The notes: a model not told the origin generated them from the letters alone. Counted from the stretch's first letter, positions 1-5,751 are shown. The stretch: 5,751 bases of DNA from DASPLH01 sp035627675 (GCA_035627675.1 DASPLH010000202.1:1-5751), one strand, 5' to 3'. Program-made: numbers and translations.

Positions 1-488
1 TCGCGCGGGTCGCGATGGTACAGAGGAGCTTCCCACGCAGGGACTCCCACGCTCCTCGCCAGCGCCTTCCCGAGCGCGTTGCACGCGTCGTGGTCCGGAT
101 GCCCGCCCTCGTAAGCCAGCGTGGCAATCGCATCGGGCTTCATCCCGGCGACTATTCGCTGAAGGCGTTCGAACGCCGCGTCCAGCGCCAGGTACAGACG
201 CTGGTCAACAAAGGTCTCGGCGCACCCTGGTCCTTCTGCCAGAAACTCAACCCGCCTGACACCCGCGGCTCCCAGCGCCGCACGCGCTTCCCGCCGCCGC
301 AGACCGGCGTAGGCCGCCCGCGAGCCGTACCCACGCCAGAAGAAAGGATCTACCGGCGCGCCATCCGTGGCATACACAACCAGGGGGTCGCGCATGCGCT
401 GCATCAGCGCGCCGAACGCGATGCACTCGTCATCCGGGTGCGCAACCAGCACCAGCGTCCGTCCCAGGAGCTGTTCGGCCGAGTTCAC
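1..488 (-). CDS. PIG-L/LmbE-family zinc-dependent deacetylase, N-terminal part (3' end beyond window)
   Basis: Reading the minus strand from a GTG at 488 gives 162 codons with no stop before the window edge, so the C-terminus is missing. The family removes N-acetyl groups from GlcNAc-type sugars or related amides using one metal ion. Visible family motifs are AHPDDE at residues 16-21 (by family analogy H17 and D20 bind metal and D19 is the general base), TDG at 41-43, an RRREARAAL stretch at 64-72, and GGHPDHDA at 128-135 (H133 the third metal ligand, H130 the likely catalytic His). The start is chosen because an in-frame TGA lies 12 codons upstream with no ATG between, and AHPDDE normally sits 10-20 residues from the N-terminus. 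A CTG at 509 is the only other plausible start. No good Shine-Dalgarno is visible. It is divergent from dapD. The substrate cannot be told: the residues after AHPDDE (CIAFG) do not match the BshB or MshB pattern as I recall it. The family call is secure. Confidence 0.9.
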   Translation of the reverse strand, partial: MNSAEQLLGRTLVLVAHPDDECIAFGALMQRMRDPLVVYATDGAPVDPFFWRGYGSRAAYAGLRRREARAALGAAGVRRVEFLAEGPGCAETFVDQRLYLALDAAFERLQRIVAGMKPDAIATLAYEGGHPDHDACNALGKALARSVGVPAWEAPLYHRDPR

Positions 489-556
489 GAGGTAGTCAGA
501 TGCGCTCAGCGCCGATCGCGCTCACTTCCAGTGTTCGGATGGCGTGACTGCCTGGC

Positions 557-583
557 GAAACTCGAAACCTGAAACTCGAAACC
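557..583. repeat. Two-copy tandem repeat, 14-nt period
   Basis: GAAACTCGAAACC occurs at 557-569 and again at 571-583, separated by one T, so the period is 14 nt and the 13 core bases are identical. Within each copy GAAAC/CGAAACC is itself a shorter internal repeat. It is intergenic and AT-richer than its surroundings. Function is unknown: it may be a short slippage-prone tract or a protein-binding site in the divergent promoter region. Confidence 0.8.
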
Positions 584-613
584 GGTTATTAGGAGTGCGC
601 CCGAGTCACGCGA

Positions 614-619
614 TATACT
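614..619 (+). promoter_or_regulatory. Candidate -10 element for dapD, implying a very short or absent leader
   Basis: TATACT matches the sigma-70 consensus TATAAT at 5 of 6 positions and ends 9 nt before the dapD ATG. Transcription would normally start about 7 nt after the box, at or within a few bases of the ATG. The hexamer at the expected -35 position (591-596, AGGAGT) does not match TTGACA, so the promoter call rests on the -10 box alone. Confidence 0.4.
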
Positions 620-628
620 GCCGCCGCG

Positions 629-1465
629 ATGCATCGCCTACAACCAGAGATAGAGCGGCTGTTCGTGCTCGGGCCCGACTGCCGCCACGAGGCCCAGGCT
701 TTTGAAACCTTCACCCAGTTCCGCGAAGAGCTGACCAGCGGCGAGATCCGGGCCGCGGAGAAGGTGGACGGCGCCTGGAGGGCAAACGTCTGGGTGAAGC
801 AAGGCATCCTGCTGGGATTCCGGCTTGGCCGCATGATCGAGATGGGCGCCGCCGGTGCGTTCACGTTCGTGGACAAGAGCACCTTCCCTGCCCGGCGCTT
901 CGAGGAGTCGGACCGCGTGCGTGTCGTTCCCGGAGGCTCGACCGCGCGCGAGGGCGCGTACGTCGCTCCCGGCGTGATCTGCATGCCGCCGATGTTCATC
1001 AACGTGGGCGCCTATGTCGATGAAGGCACAATGGTCGATTCGCACGCGCTCGTGGGCTCATGCGCCCAGATCGGAAAGCACGTGCACCTCAGCGCCGCCG
1101 CGCAGATTGGCGGAGTGCTCGAACCGATCAACGCCACGCCGGTCATCATCGAAGACGATGTGCTGGTGGGCGGCAATTGCGGCGTTTACGAGGGAACGCA
1201 GGTGTTGCGCCGCGCCGTGCTCGGCTCGGGCGTGATCCTTACGCGCTCCACGCCGCTGTTCGACCTGGTCAAGGGCGAGATTTACCGCGCCACCGAAGAA
1301 CGACCGCTGGTCGTCCCGGAGAACGCCGTTGTGGTCTCCGGTTCCCGGGCGGTATCGAAGGGCAAAGGTTCGGAGTGGGGACTCTCGCTGTACACTCCGG
1401 TGATCGTGAAGTACCGCGACGAGAAGACCGATCGCGGAGTCGAGTTGGAAGACCTGTTGCGCTAG
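629..1465 (+). CDS. dapD: 2,3,4,5-tetrahydropyridine-2,6-dicarboxylate N-succinyltransferase (DapD)
   Basis: DapD transfers succinyl from succinyl-CoA to tetrahydrodipicolinate in the cytoplasm, a step of the succinylase branch to meso-diaminopimelate and lysine. The 278-residue product is close to the E. coli enzyme (274). An N-terminal helical part (about 1-65, with AEKVDGAW at 43-50 and VKQGILLGFR at 56-65) precedes a left-handed beta-helix of hexapeptide repeats at about 102-215. Diagnostic stretches are NVGAYVDEGTMVD (125-137), VGSCAQIGKHVHLS (142-155) and IGGVLEP (160-166). VVVSGSR (234-240) and PVIVKYRDEKT (257-267) match the C-terminal end of the family. The ATG at 629 is supported because LQPEIERLF near the N-terminus aligns with the start of E. 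coli DapD, although there is no Shine-Dalgarno. Compared with E. coli, a few extra residues (SKGKGSEWG, 243-251) lie near the C-terminus. The next gene on the strand begins 71 nt later. No other dap gene is in view. Confidence 0.95.
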   Translation: MHRLQPEIERLFVLGPDCRHEAQAFETFTQFREELTSGEIRAAEKVDGAWRANVWVKQGILLGFRLGRMIEMGAAGAFTFVDKSTFPARRFEESDRVRVVPGGSTAREGAYVAPGVICMPPMFINVGAYVDEGTMVDSHALVGSCAQIGKHVHLSAAAQIGGVLEPINATPVIIEDDVLVGGNCGVYEGTQVLRRAVLGSGVILTRSTPLFDLVKGEIYRATEERPLVVPENAVVVSGSRAVSKGKGSEWGLSLYTPVIVKYRDEKTDRGVELEDLLR

Positions 1466-1536
1466 CAGCGCCTCGCACGCGTCTGCGGTAAGCACGTCCA
1501 ATCGAGTCGTAGGAATCCAGGGCCGGCCTGTCACAC

Positions 1537-2937
1537 ATGAATAAGAACAGAGCACTCCTGCTGTTTCTAGCCCTTGCGGCTGTGGCCGCTTTGCTCACGG
1601 TTGCCAACCACTACGCCGGAACCATCCCCGGCGGAGTGCTGTTCGGCGCGCGCTGGATGACGATTGCGGCCCTATGCCTCTACGCGTACTTCAAGCGCTC
1701 CCTGACGACGTGGATCCTGGTCTCGATGGTGGTGGGCGCCGAGGTCGGGCACGACTTCCCCGTCGTGGCGCAGGACGGCCACATCAACGCCCGCGTGCTG
1801 AGCCTGATCTTCCTGCGGATGATCAAAACGATCATCGCTCCCCTGATCTTCGCCACGCTCGTGGTCGGCATCGCCGGGCACTCCAACCTCAAGCAGGTTG
1901 GACGCATGGGCATCAAGGCGCTCATCTATTTCGAACTCGTCACTACGGTCGCGCTGTTCATCGGACTCGCCGCGATCAATATCTCGAAGGCGGGTGTGGG
2001 CATCAACCTGCCGCCGGCGGCCAACAGCGAGGGCATCACGGCGGCAAAGCCCCAGACCACGCAGGACGTCATCCTGCACGTCTTCCCGGAAAACATCGCG
2101 AAGTCGGTCGCCGAAGGGCAGGTGCTCCAGGTCGTGGTCTTCAGCATCCTCTTCGCCGTCGCGCTGGCGATGCTGAGCGAGCAAAAGCGCCGGCCCATGA
2201 TGGCCTTCTGCGAGAGCCTCTCGGAGACGATGTTCAAGTTCACCAACATCGTCATGCTGTTCGCGCCCATAGGCGTGGGGGCCGCGATCGCCTACACCGT
2301 CGGACACATGGGGCTGGGCATCCTGGTCAACCTGTTCAAACTGCTGGCGACGCTGTACGTGGCATTGCTCGTATTCCTATTCGGAGTGTTGCTGCCCATC
2401 GCGCTGATCGCGCGGGTGCCGATCAAGCGCTTCGTGAAAGCCATCGCCGAACCGGTCTCGATCGCGTTCGCCACCACCAGTTCGGAAGCCGCTCTCCCGC
2501 GTGCCATGGAGTCCATGGAGGGACTGGGCGTTCCGCGCCAGGTCGTGGCCTTCGTCATGCCGACGGGCTACAGCTTCAACCTCGACGGCAGCACGCTCTA
2601 TCTCTCGCTGGCTACGATCTTCGTGGCGCAGGCCGCCGGAATACACCTCAGCATGGGACAGCAGTTGCTGATCGTCTTCACCCTGATGCTCACCAGCAAG
2701 GGTGTGGCCGGAGTTCCACGCGCGACCCTGGTGATCCTGCTTGGCACTGCGGCGTCGTTCAACCTGCCGATTGAGCCGATCTTCATCATTCTCGGGATCG
2801 ACGAGCTGATGGATATGGCGCGCACGTCGGTCAACGTGATCGGCAATTGCCTCGCCACGGTCGTGATCGCCAAGTGGGAAGGCGAGTTCGGGCGCTCCGA
2901 ACCGACCCCGGCGGTCGTAGAAGCCATGCAGCAGTAG
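1537..2937 (+). CDS. GltP/DctA-type (DAACS) acidic amino acid or dicarboxylate:cation symporter
   Basis: This is an inner-membrane secondary transporter importing glutamate/aspartate or C4-dicarboxylates with H+ or Na+. The core matches GltP closely: IKTIIAPLIFATLVVGIAG (about 96-114), KQVGRMG, then ALIYFE; the HP1 serine motif TTSSEAALP (313-321); the unwound TM7 motif as PTGYSFNLDGS (342-352); the HP2 tip SKGVAGVP (387-394); and TM8 with D422, D426, R429, T430, N433 and N437. D426 and T430 fit the acidic amino acid carriers better than DctA, which as I recall has Ser and Ala there, so glutamate/aspartate is my preferred substrate. N437, where sodium-driven GltPh has Asp405, agrees with bacterial H+-coupled members. 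At 466 residues it is about 30 longer than GltP (437): residues 1-55 carry two extra hydrophobic segments (about 6-24 and 32-51) before canonical TM1 (about 58-72). A TAG at 1510 bounds the frame upstream. ATG 1537 has only weak AGGG/AGGA stretches upstream; ATG 1657 is the alternative. The gene may be co-transcribed with dapD. Confidence 0.92.
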   Translation: MNKNRALLLFLALAAVAALLTVANHYAGTIPGGVLFGARWMTIAALCLYAYFKRSLTTWILVSMVVGAEVGHDFPVVAQDGHINARVLSLIFLRMIKTIIAPLIFATLVVGIAGHSNLKQVGRMGIKALIYFELVTTVALFIGLAAINISKAGVGINLPPAANSEGITAAKPQTTQDVILHVFPENIAKSVAEGQVLQVVVFSILFAVALAMLSEQKRRPMMAFCESLSETMFKFTNIVMLFAPIGVGAAIAYTVGHMGLGILVNLFKLLATLYVALLVFLFGVLLPIALIARVPIKRFVKAIAEPVSIAFATTSSEAALPRAMESMEGLGVPRQVVAFVMPTGYSFNLDGSTLYLSLATIFVAQAAGIHLSMGQQLLIVFTLMLTSKGVAGVPRATLVILLGTAASFNLPIEPIFIILGIDELMDMARTSVNVIGNCLATVVIAKWEGEFGRSEPTPAVVEAMQQ

Positions 2938-2944
2938 CGGCGAC

Positions 2945-3640
2945 CTATGTGAAGTCGGCGACGGGCGGAGCTCCGGGCAGCAACTGGCGTTGCGCTGCCT
3001 CGCGCCACTCTCGCTCGGCCAGGTGTCTCTCGCGGAAGTGGGCCATCGCTCGCCGGCTCCACGCGCGCACGAAGTAGTAGTTCATGGCCGCTCCCATCAC
3101 GGAACTCACGAGCGGCACGGCGCGCGCTACCATCTTCTCAGCCACCTCGGTGCTTGCCGAAGCCGCGATGCGCTGGATGACCCTCCCAACGAACCGCCTC
3201 AGGATCGTGCGCTCCAGCAGTTCGCGGCTGATGTCCACTCCGGCGGCGGACGCGGCGGCGATCCAGAGATCGGCAACCTCCTCGTCCGTGTTGTACGGGA
3301 AGCCGTAGATGAGGCTCAGCTTCTGGACCGTCCGCATGGTGATCGCCGCGAGCATCCCCACGTCCGGGACCACCGTGAGCAGGCCGCCTACTCCGAGTCC
3401 AGCGCCCTGCGCGGCGGCCATCTTCATTCCCGACCGGATGGTCTGTTCCGCGATATAGTCCAAACGGCCCACGGGGAGAGCGAACATTCCGTCGTACCCC
3501 TGCACGGTCAGGCCGTGGGCGGAACGGAGGTGGACGAGGTATTCCGCGGGATCGACCTTGATGCTCTCGTAGGCACGAATCAGTCCTTCCCGCAGCGCAA
3601 CCTCTATGCGTTCCACGATCCAGGAACGATCATTCGACAT
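2945..3640 (-). CDS. EcsC-family protein
   Basis: The 231-residue product resembles the EcsC family, named after the third gene of the Bacillus subtilis ecsABC locus. The biochemical role of the family is not established. Supporting features are a Gly/Ala-rich hydrophobic stretch at about 75-101 ending in LLTVVPDVGMLAAIT, then VQKLSLIYGFPYN (105-117), a helical middle region, and a typical C-terminal block AVPLVSSVMGAAMNYYFVRA (174-193) leading to HFRERHL (201-207). It may associate with the membrane through the two hydrophobic blocks, but no signal peptide is seen. The start is uncertain. The frame stays open to an ATG at 3826, but the added N-terminal part has weak third-position GC bias (about 47 percent just before 3640 against about 62 percent just after) and no family resemblance, so ATG 3640 is chosen. 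ATG 3670 (with a weak GGA 10 nt upstream) and GTG 3685 are alternatives. It converges on the symporter gene with 7 nt between stop codons and is divergent from rnj. Confidence 0.78.
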   Translation of the reverse strand: MSNDRSWIVERIEVALREGLIRAYESIKVDPAEYLVHLRSAHGLTVQGYDGMFALPVGRLDYIAEQTIRSGMKMAAAQGAGLGVGGLLTVVPDVGMLAAITMRTVQKLSLIYGFPYNTDEEVADLWIAAASAAGVDISRELLERTILRRFVGRVIQRIAASASTEVAEKMVARAVPLVSSVMGAAMNYYFVRAWSRRAMAHFRERHLAEREWREAAQRQLLPGAPPVADFT

Positions 3641-3778
3641 CCCGGCACGATGGTGGGCAGCTTCATGCATCGTAAGTTCATCCACAGTAGAGGCTCGGCG
3701 GAGCGGAGCCGGAATCGAACACTCTATAGTGGGATGCGGCCACCGCAGGCGGGCGAACCGCGTTTTGTCACCCCGGCA

Positions 3779-3800
3779 CATGCAGGGGCATCCTGTCATG
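3779..3800. repeat. Short inverted repeat / potential hairpin upstream of rnj
   Basis: CATGCAGG (3779-3786) can pair with CCTGTCATG (3792-3800) around a 5-nt GGCAT loop, with a single unpaired T at 3796, giving an 8-bp stem. It lies about 34 nt upstream of the candidate rnj -10 box. It could be an operator, part of a palindromic repeat, or chance. There is no T-tract, so a terminator is unlikely. Confidence 0.45.
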
Positions 3801-3833
3801 CTGAAGGCAGCGAACGACGTGTCCATCCCCGTG

Positions 3834-3842
3834 TGCTAGCAT
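3834..3842 (+). promoter_or_regulatory. Candidate extended -10 element for rnj
   Basis: TGC followed by TAGCAT fits an extended -10 arrangement (TGN plus hexamer). The hexamer matches TATAAT at 4 of 6 positions. It ends 13 nt before the rnj ATG, so the leader would be about 5-8 nt, and no Shine-Dalgarno is present. No clear -35 is seen, which extended -10 promoters do not strictly need. This is a sequence-pattern call only. Confidence 0.33.
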
Positions 3843-3855
3843 CGGACTTCTCCAT

Positions 3856-5526
3856 ATGCCATCCGGAAAATTGCACGTAGTCCCTCTTGGAGGTCTCGGC
3901 GAGTTCGGCATGAACTGCATGGCCGTGCGTTGGGGTGACGACATCATCGTCATCGACGCCGGCATGATGTTCCCCGAAGGCGAACTGCTCGGCGTGGATA
4001 TCGTCGTGCCTGACCTGCGCTACCTGATCGAAAATCGCGACAAGGTGCGCGCAGTGATCCTAACGCACGGGCATGAGGATCACATCGGCGCCGTCCCCTG
4101 GCTGCTCTCCGAGATGAACATCCCGGTCTACGGCACCGAGTTCACGCTGGCATATGTGGAGAACAAGCTGGAAGAGCGTGGCATGCTCGATGACGCCGTG
4201 CTCAACGAGATCCGCCCCGGCGAGCGCTTCCGCGTCGGGCCGTTCACCATCCACCCGATCCAGGTCACGCACTCGCTGGTGGACTGCGTCGCGCTCGCGA
4301 TCCATACGCCGCTGGGCGTGTTGATCCATACGGGCGACTTCAAGGTTGACCCTACTCCGACCGACAACCGGCTGTTCGATCTCCACGCCTTCGCCGAGTA
4401 CGGCAAGGAAGGCATTCTGGCGCTGTTCCAGGACTCGACGAACGTCGAGCGTCCCGGATACACACCCAGCGAACGGGCCGTGCGCCCAAGGTTCGAACAA
4501 CTGTTCCGCTATACGCGCCGGCGGCTGTTCATCTCCTGTTTCTCGTCTTCGATCCATCGCATCAAACTCGCCCTGGAACTGGCGCACCAGTACAACCGCA
4601 AGGTCGCACTGGTCGGCCGAAGCATCACCGAGTCCACAGAAATCGCGCAGGACCTCGGCTATATAGACGTTCCCGAGAACCTGTTCATCAACCCTGGGCA
4701 GATTCGCGACTACACTCCGGAGCAGGTCTGCGTGATGATCAGCGGCACGCAGGGCGAGCCCATGTCGGCCCTCTCGCGCGCCGCGGTGGATACCCACAAG
4801 CATGCGAAGATCGAGCCGGGTGACACCGTGGTGCTCTCTTCGCGCATCATTCCGGGCAACGAAAAGGCGATCTACCGCGTCGTCGATCACCTCTTCCGCC
4901 GCAACGCGCACGTCATCTACGACGACGGCTCGAAGCCGCCGGTCCACGTCAGCGGACACGCCAGCCAGGAAGAGCTGAAACTGCTGATCAACCTCGTACG
5001 CCCGCAATACTTCATCCCGATTCACGGCGAATACCGCCAACTCAAGCTTCACGCCGAACTCGCAGGGTCGATGCGCGGGGTGGTCGGCAACGTGATGATG
5101 CTCGAGACCGGAGAGATCCTCGAGTTCGACGAACTCGGCGCTCGCAAGGCCGGACAGGCTCCGGTGGGCCGCGTGTGCATCGATTCCGGCTCGAACGGCG
5201 AGGTGGTCGAGGAGTTGATCATCCGGGACCGCCGCCACCTCAGCGAAGACGGTTTCGTGCTGCCCATCCTGGCGATCAACAAGATCACCGGCGAACTGGA
5301 GAGCCAGCCCGAGATCGTGATGCGAGGCTTCGCCGGAGCTCCGTCCGACAACGGCTTCATGGAGGCCGCGAAACAGACGGTCCTGCAAACGCTCGAGCAC
5401 TCCTCGGCCGAGGAAATGGCCGACTACGGCGTGATCAAGGAAAAGATCCGCCAGGACCTGAAGCGCTACATCTCGAAGAACACGCAACGGCGTCCGCTGA
5501 TCATGCCGGTAATCGTTGAAGTGTAG
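3856..5526 (+). CDS. rnj: Ribonuclease J
   Basis: RNase J is a cytoplasmic metallo-beta-lactamase/beta-CASP nuclease with 5'-to-3' exonuclease and endonuclease activity, used in mRNA decay and rRNA maturation. The 556 residues match B. subtilis RNase J1 (555) along the whole length. LGGLGEFGMN opens the beta-lactamase domain. HGHEDH at 71-76 supplies H71, H73, D75 and H76; H139 (THS) and D161 (HTGDFK) complete the two-zinc site. The beta-CASP domain spans about 207-345 with FSSSIHR (229-235), SGTQGEP (296-302) and SSRIIPGNE (328-336). H368 (VSGHAS) and H390 (IPIHGEYR) fall at the same numbers as in J1. The C-terminal domain (about 450-556) ends in RRPLIMPVIVEV, close to the J1 terminus. All catalytic residues are present, so it should be active. 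The start is fixed by alignment to LGGLGE; no Shine-Dalgarno is seen. Only one RNase J is in the window, so whether a paralog exists cannot be told. Confidence 0.97.
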   Translation: MPSGKLHVVPLGGLGEFGMNCMAVRWGDDIIVIDAGMMFPEGELLGVDIVVPDLRYLIENRDKVRAVILTHGHEDHIGAVPWLLSEMNIPVYGTEFTLAYVENKLEERGMLDDAVLNEIRPGERFRVGPFTIHPIQVTHSLVDCVALAIHTPLGVLIHTGDFKVDPTPTDNRLFDLHAFAEYGKEGILALFQDSTNVERPGYTPSERAVRPRFEQLFRYTRRRLFISCFSSSIHRIKLALELAHQYNRKVALVGRSITESTEIAQDLGYIDVPENLFINPGQIRDYTPEQVCVMISGTQGEPMSALSRAAVDTHKHAKIEPGDTVVLSSRIIPGNEKAIYRVVDHLFRRNAHVIYDDGSKPPVHVSGHASQEELKLLINLVRPQYFIPIHGEYRQLKLHAELAGSMRGVVGNVMMLETGEILEFDELGARKAGQAPVGRVCIDSGSNGEVVEELIIRDRRHLSEDGFVLPILAINKITGELESQPEIVMRGFAGAPSDNGFMEAAKQTVLQTLEHSSAEEMADYGVIKEKIRQDLKRYISKNTQRRPLIMPVIVEV

Positions 5527-5751
5527 GTGCGAGGAGCGCGGCGCGCAGGCGGCCAGTCGGTGCTCAGTGTTCAGCCCCGTTTCCTGATCGACGGAGTCAA
5601 ACGATCGACCACGGATTCGCACGGATCAACACGGATTGAATTTACATGGTTGGCTTGTCCGTGTGAATCTGTGTAGATCCGTGGTTCATCGTGTTCTTGG
5701 TGGGAAATGCGGCATTGCTCGCGGCTGATGATGCTGCATACCCGCAGCCCA
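5527..5751. other. Intergenic tail after rnj, no gene called
   Basis: The 225 nt after the rnj stop contain a short near-repeat (TGCTCAG then TGTTCAG, 5561-5574) and a large inverted repeat (5601-5692, listed separately). The last 59 nt (5693-5751) are open in several frames: GTG 5691 (VFLVGNAALLAADDAAYPQP), ATG 5707 on the plus strand, and a minus-strand frame ending at a TAA inside the inverted-repeat loop. None is long enough to support a gene call. Confidence 0.6.
5601..5692. repeat. Large imperfect inverted repeat made of 10-nt CACGGAT units
   Basis: The left arm (5601-5635) pairs with the right arm (5658-5692) around a 22-nt AT-richer loop. Of 35 positions, 27 are Watson-Crick, 4 are G-T and 4 are mismatches. 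Each arm is built from three units spaced exactly 10 nt apart: CACGGAT starting at 5610, 5620 and 5630 on the left, and its complement ATCCGTG or a variant at 5657, 5667 and 5677 on the right. The flanking ACGAT/ATCGT ends also pair. I recall similar CACGGAT palindromes in intergenic regions of several phyla, but cannot search here. It starts 74 nt after the rnj stop and, if transcribed, would form a strong RNA hairpin. Confidence 0.88.

Larger units (their letters stand above)
489..628. other. Divergent intergenic region between the deacetylase gene and dapD
   Basis: This 140-nt stretch must hold the start signals for both divergent genes. It contains a 14-nt tandem repeat (557-583) and a -10-like box for dapD (614-619), listed separately. 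On the minus strand TAATAA (591-586) could be a -10 for the deacetylase, but I see no matching -35, so I do not call a promoter there. An AGGAG at 591-595 is 33 nt before the dapD start, too far to act as its ribosome binding site. No small gene is supported. Confidence 0.6.
3641..3855. other. Divergent intergenic region between the EcsC-family gene and rnj
   Basis: This 215-nt stretch holds a hairpin-forming sequence (3779-3800), a fragment resembling a dispersed repeat (about 3794-3816) and a -10-like box for rnj (3834-3842). On the minus strand TATAGA (3728-3723) is a possible -10 for the EcsC-family gene, inside the near-palindrome ACTCTATAGT (3721-3730), but no -35 partner is evident. 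If ATG 3670 or GTG 3685 is the true EcsC start, the region is shorter. No small coding gene is supported. Confidence 0.55.

Noticed and set aside
15..572. A 185-codon plus-strand frame at the left edge
   Set aside because: Low-complexity Arg/Pro-rich translation without a domain. The opposite strand carries the PIG-L motifs.
1521..1528. GGCCGGCC palindrome upstream of the symporter
   Set aside because: An 8-bp GC palindrome is expected by chance in DNA of this composition and has no partner features.
1674..2774. A 366-codon plus-strand frame inside the symporter gene
   Set aside because: Out-of-frame shadow: Arg/His/Gly-rich, whereas the main frame gives a clear membrane transporter.
2966..2975. 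CGGAGCTCCG palindrome near the convergent junction as a bidirectional terminator
   Set aside because: It has no loop and no T-tract, and lies in the EcsC-family C-terminal codons (Pro-Gly-Ala-Pro-Pro).
3641..3826. N-terminal extension of the EcsC-family protein to the ATG at 3826
   Set aside because: The added 62 residues lack family resemblance, show weak third-position GC and overlap the likely rnj regulatory region.
2990..3880. A 296-codon plus-strand frame opposite the EcsC-family gene
   Set aside because: Translation is His/Arg-rich and matches no family I know. The minus strand has EcsC-like hydrophobic blocks and also explains the gene spacing.
4060..5622. A 520-codon open frame antisense to RNase J
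   Set aside because: It is an open mirror frame of a GC-rich coding sequence, rich in Asp, Arg, His and Val with no recognisable domain. The sense strand encodes a full-length RNase J with all catalytic residues.
5691..5751. Start of a secreted or membrane protein at the right edge (GTG 5691 or ATG 5707)
   Set aside because: Only about 20 codons are visible, the GTG lies in the inverted repeat, and several frames are equally open. It cannot be supported.

Overview
The window looks like ordinary chromosomal DNA from a GC-rich bacterium, most plausibly an acidobacterium (Acidobacteriota). That placement is an inference. It rests on high third-position GC, the near absence of Shine-Dalgarno sequences, -10-like boxes placed almost directly before start codons, and intergenic repeat types that I recall from acidobacterial and related genomes. 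Nothing in the sequence fixes the genus.

Layout from left to right. (1) Positions 1-488, minus strand: the N-terminal 162 codons of a PIG-L/LmbE zinc deacetylase, starting at GTG and running off the left edge. (2) Positions 489-628: a divergent promoter region with a 14-nt tandem repeat. (3) Positions 629-1465, plus: dapD, lysine/diaminopimelate biosynthesis. (4) Positions 1537-2937, plus: a GltP/DctA-type (DAACS) symporter with an unusual N-terminal extension of about 55 residues. (5) Positions 2945-3640, minus: an EcsC-family protein, convergent with the symporter across only 7 nt. (6) Positions 3641-3855: a divergent intergenic region with a small hairpin and a repeat-like fragment. (7) Positions 3856-5526, plus: a complete ribonuclease J. 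(8) Positions 5527-5751: an intergenic tail holding a large inverted repeat built from 10-nt units (5601-5692), probably the 3' boundary of the RNase J transcript.

The genes do not form an obvious pathway. dapD (cell-wall precursor and lysine synthesis) and the acidic amino acid/dicarboxylate symporter run in the same direction 71 nt apart and might be co-transcribed. RNase J is a housekeeping RNA-processing enzyme with its own promoter region. I found no RNA genes, CRISPR array, transposase, phage genes or defence cassette, and I do not see a previously undescribed multi-gene system. The items most worth a second look are the structured inverted repeat after RNase J, the short or absent leaders of dapD and rnj, the symporter's N-terminal extension and substrate-site residues, and the convergent 7-nt junction.
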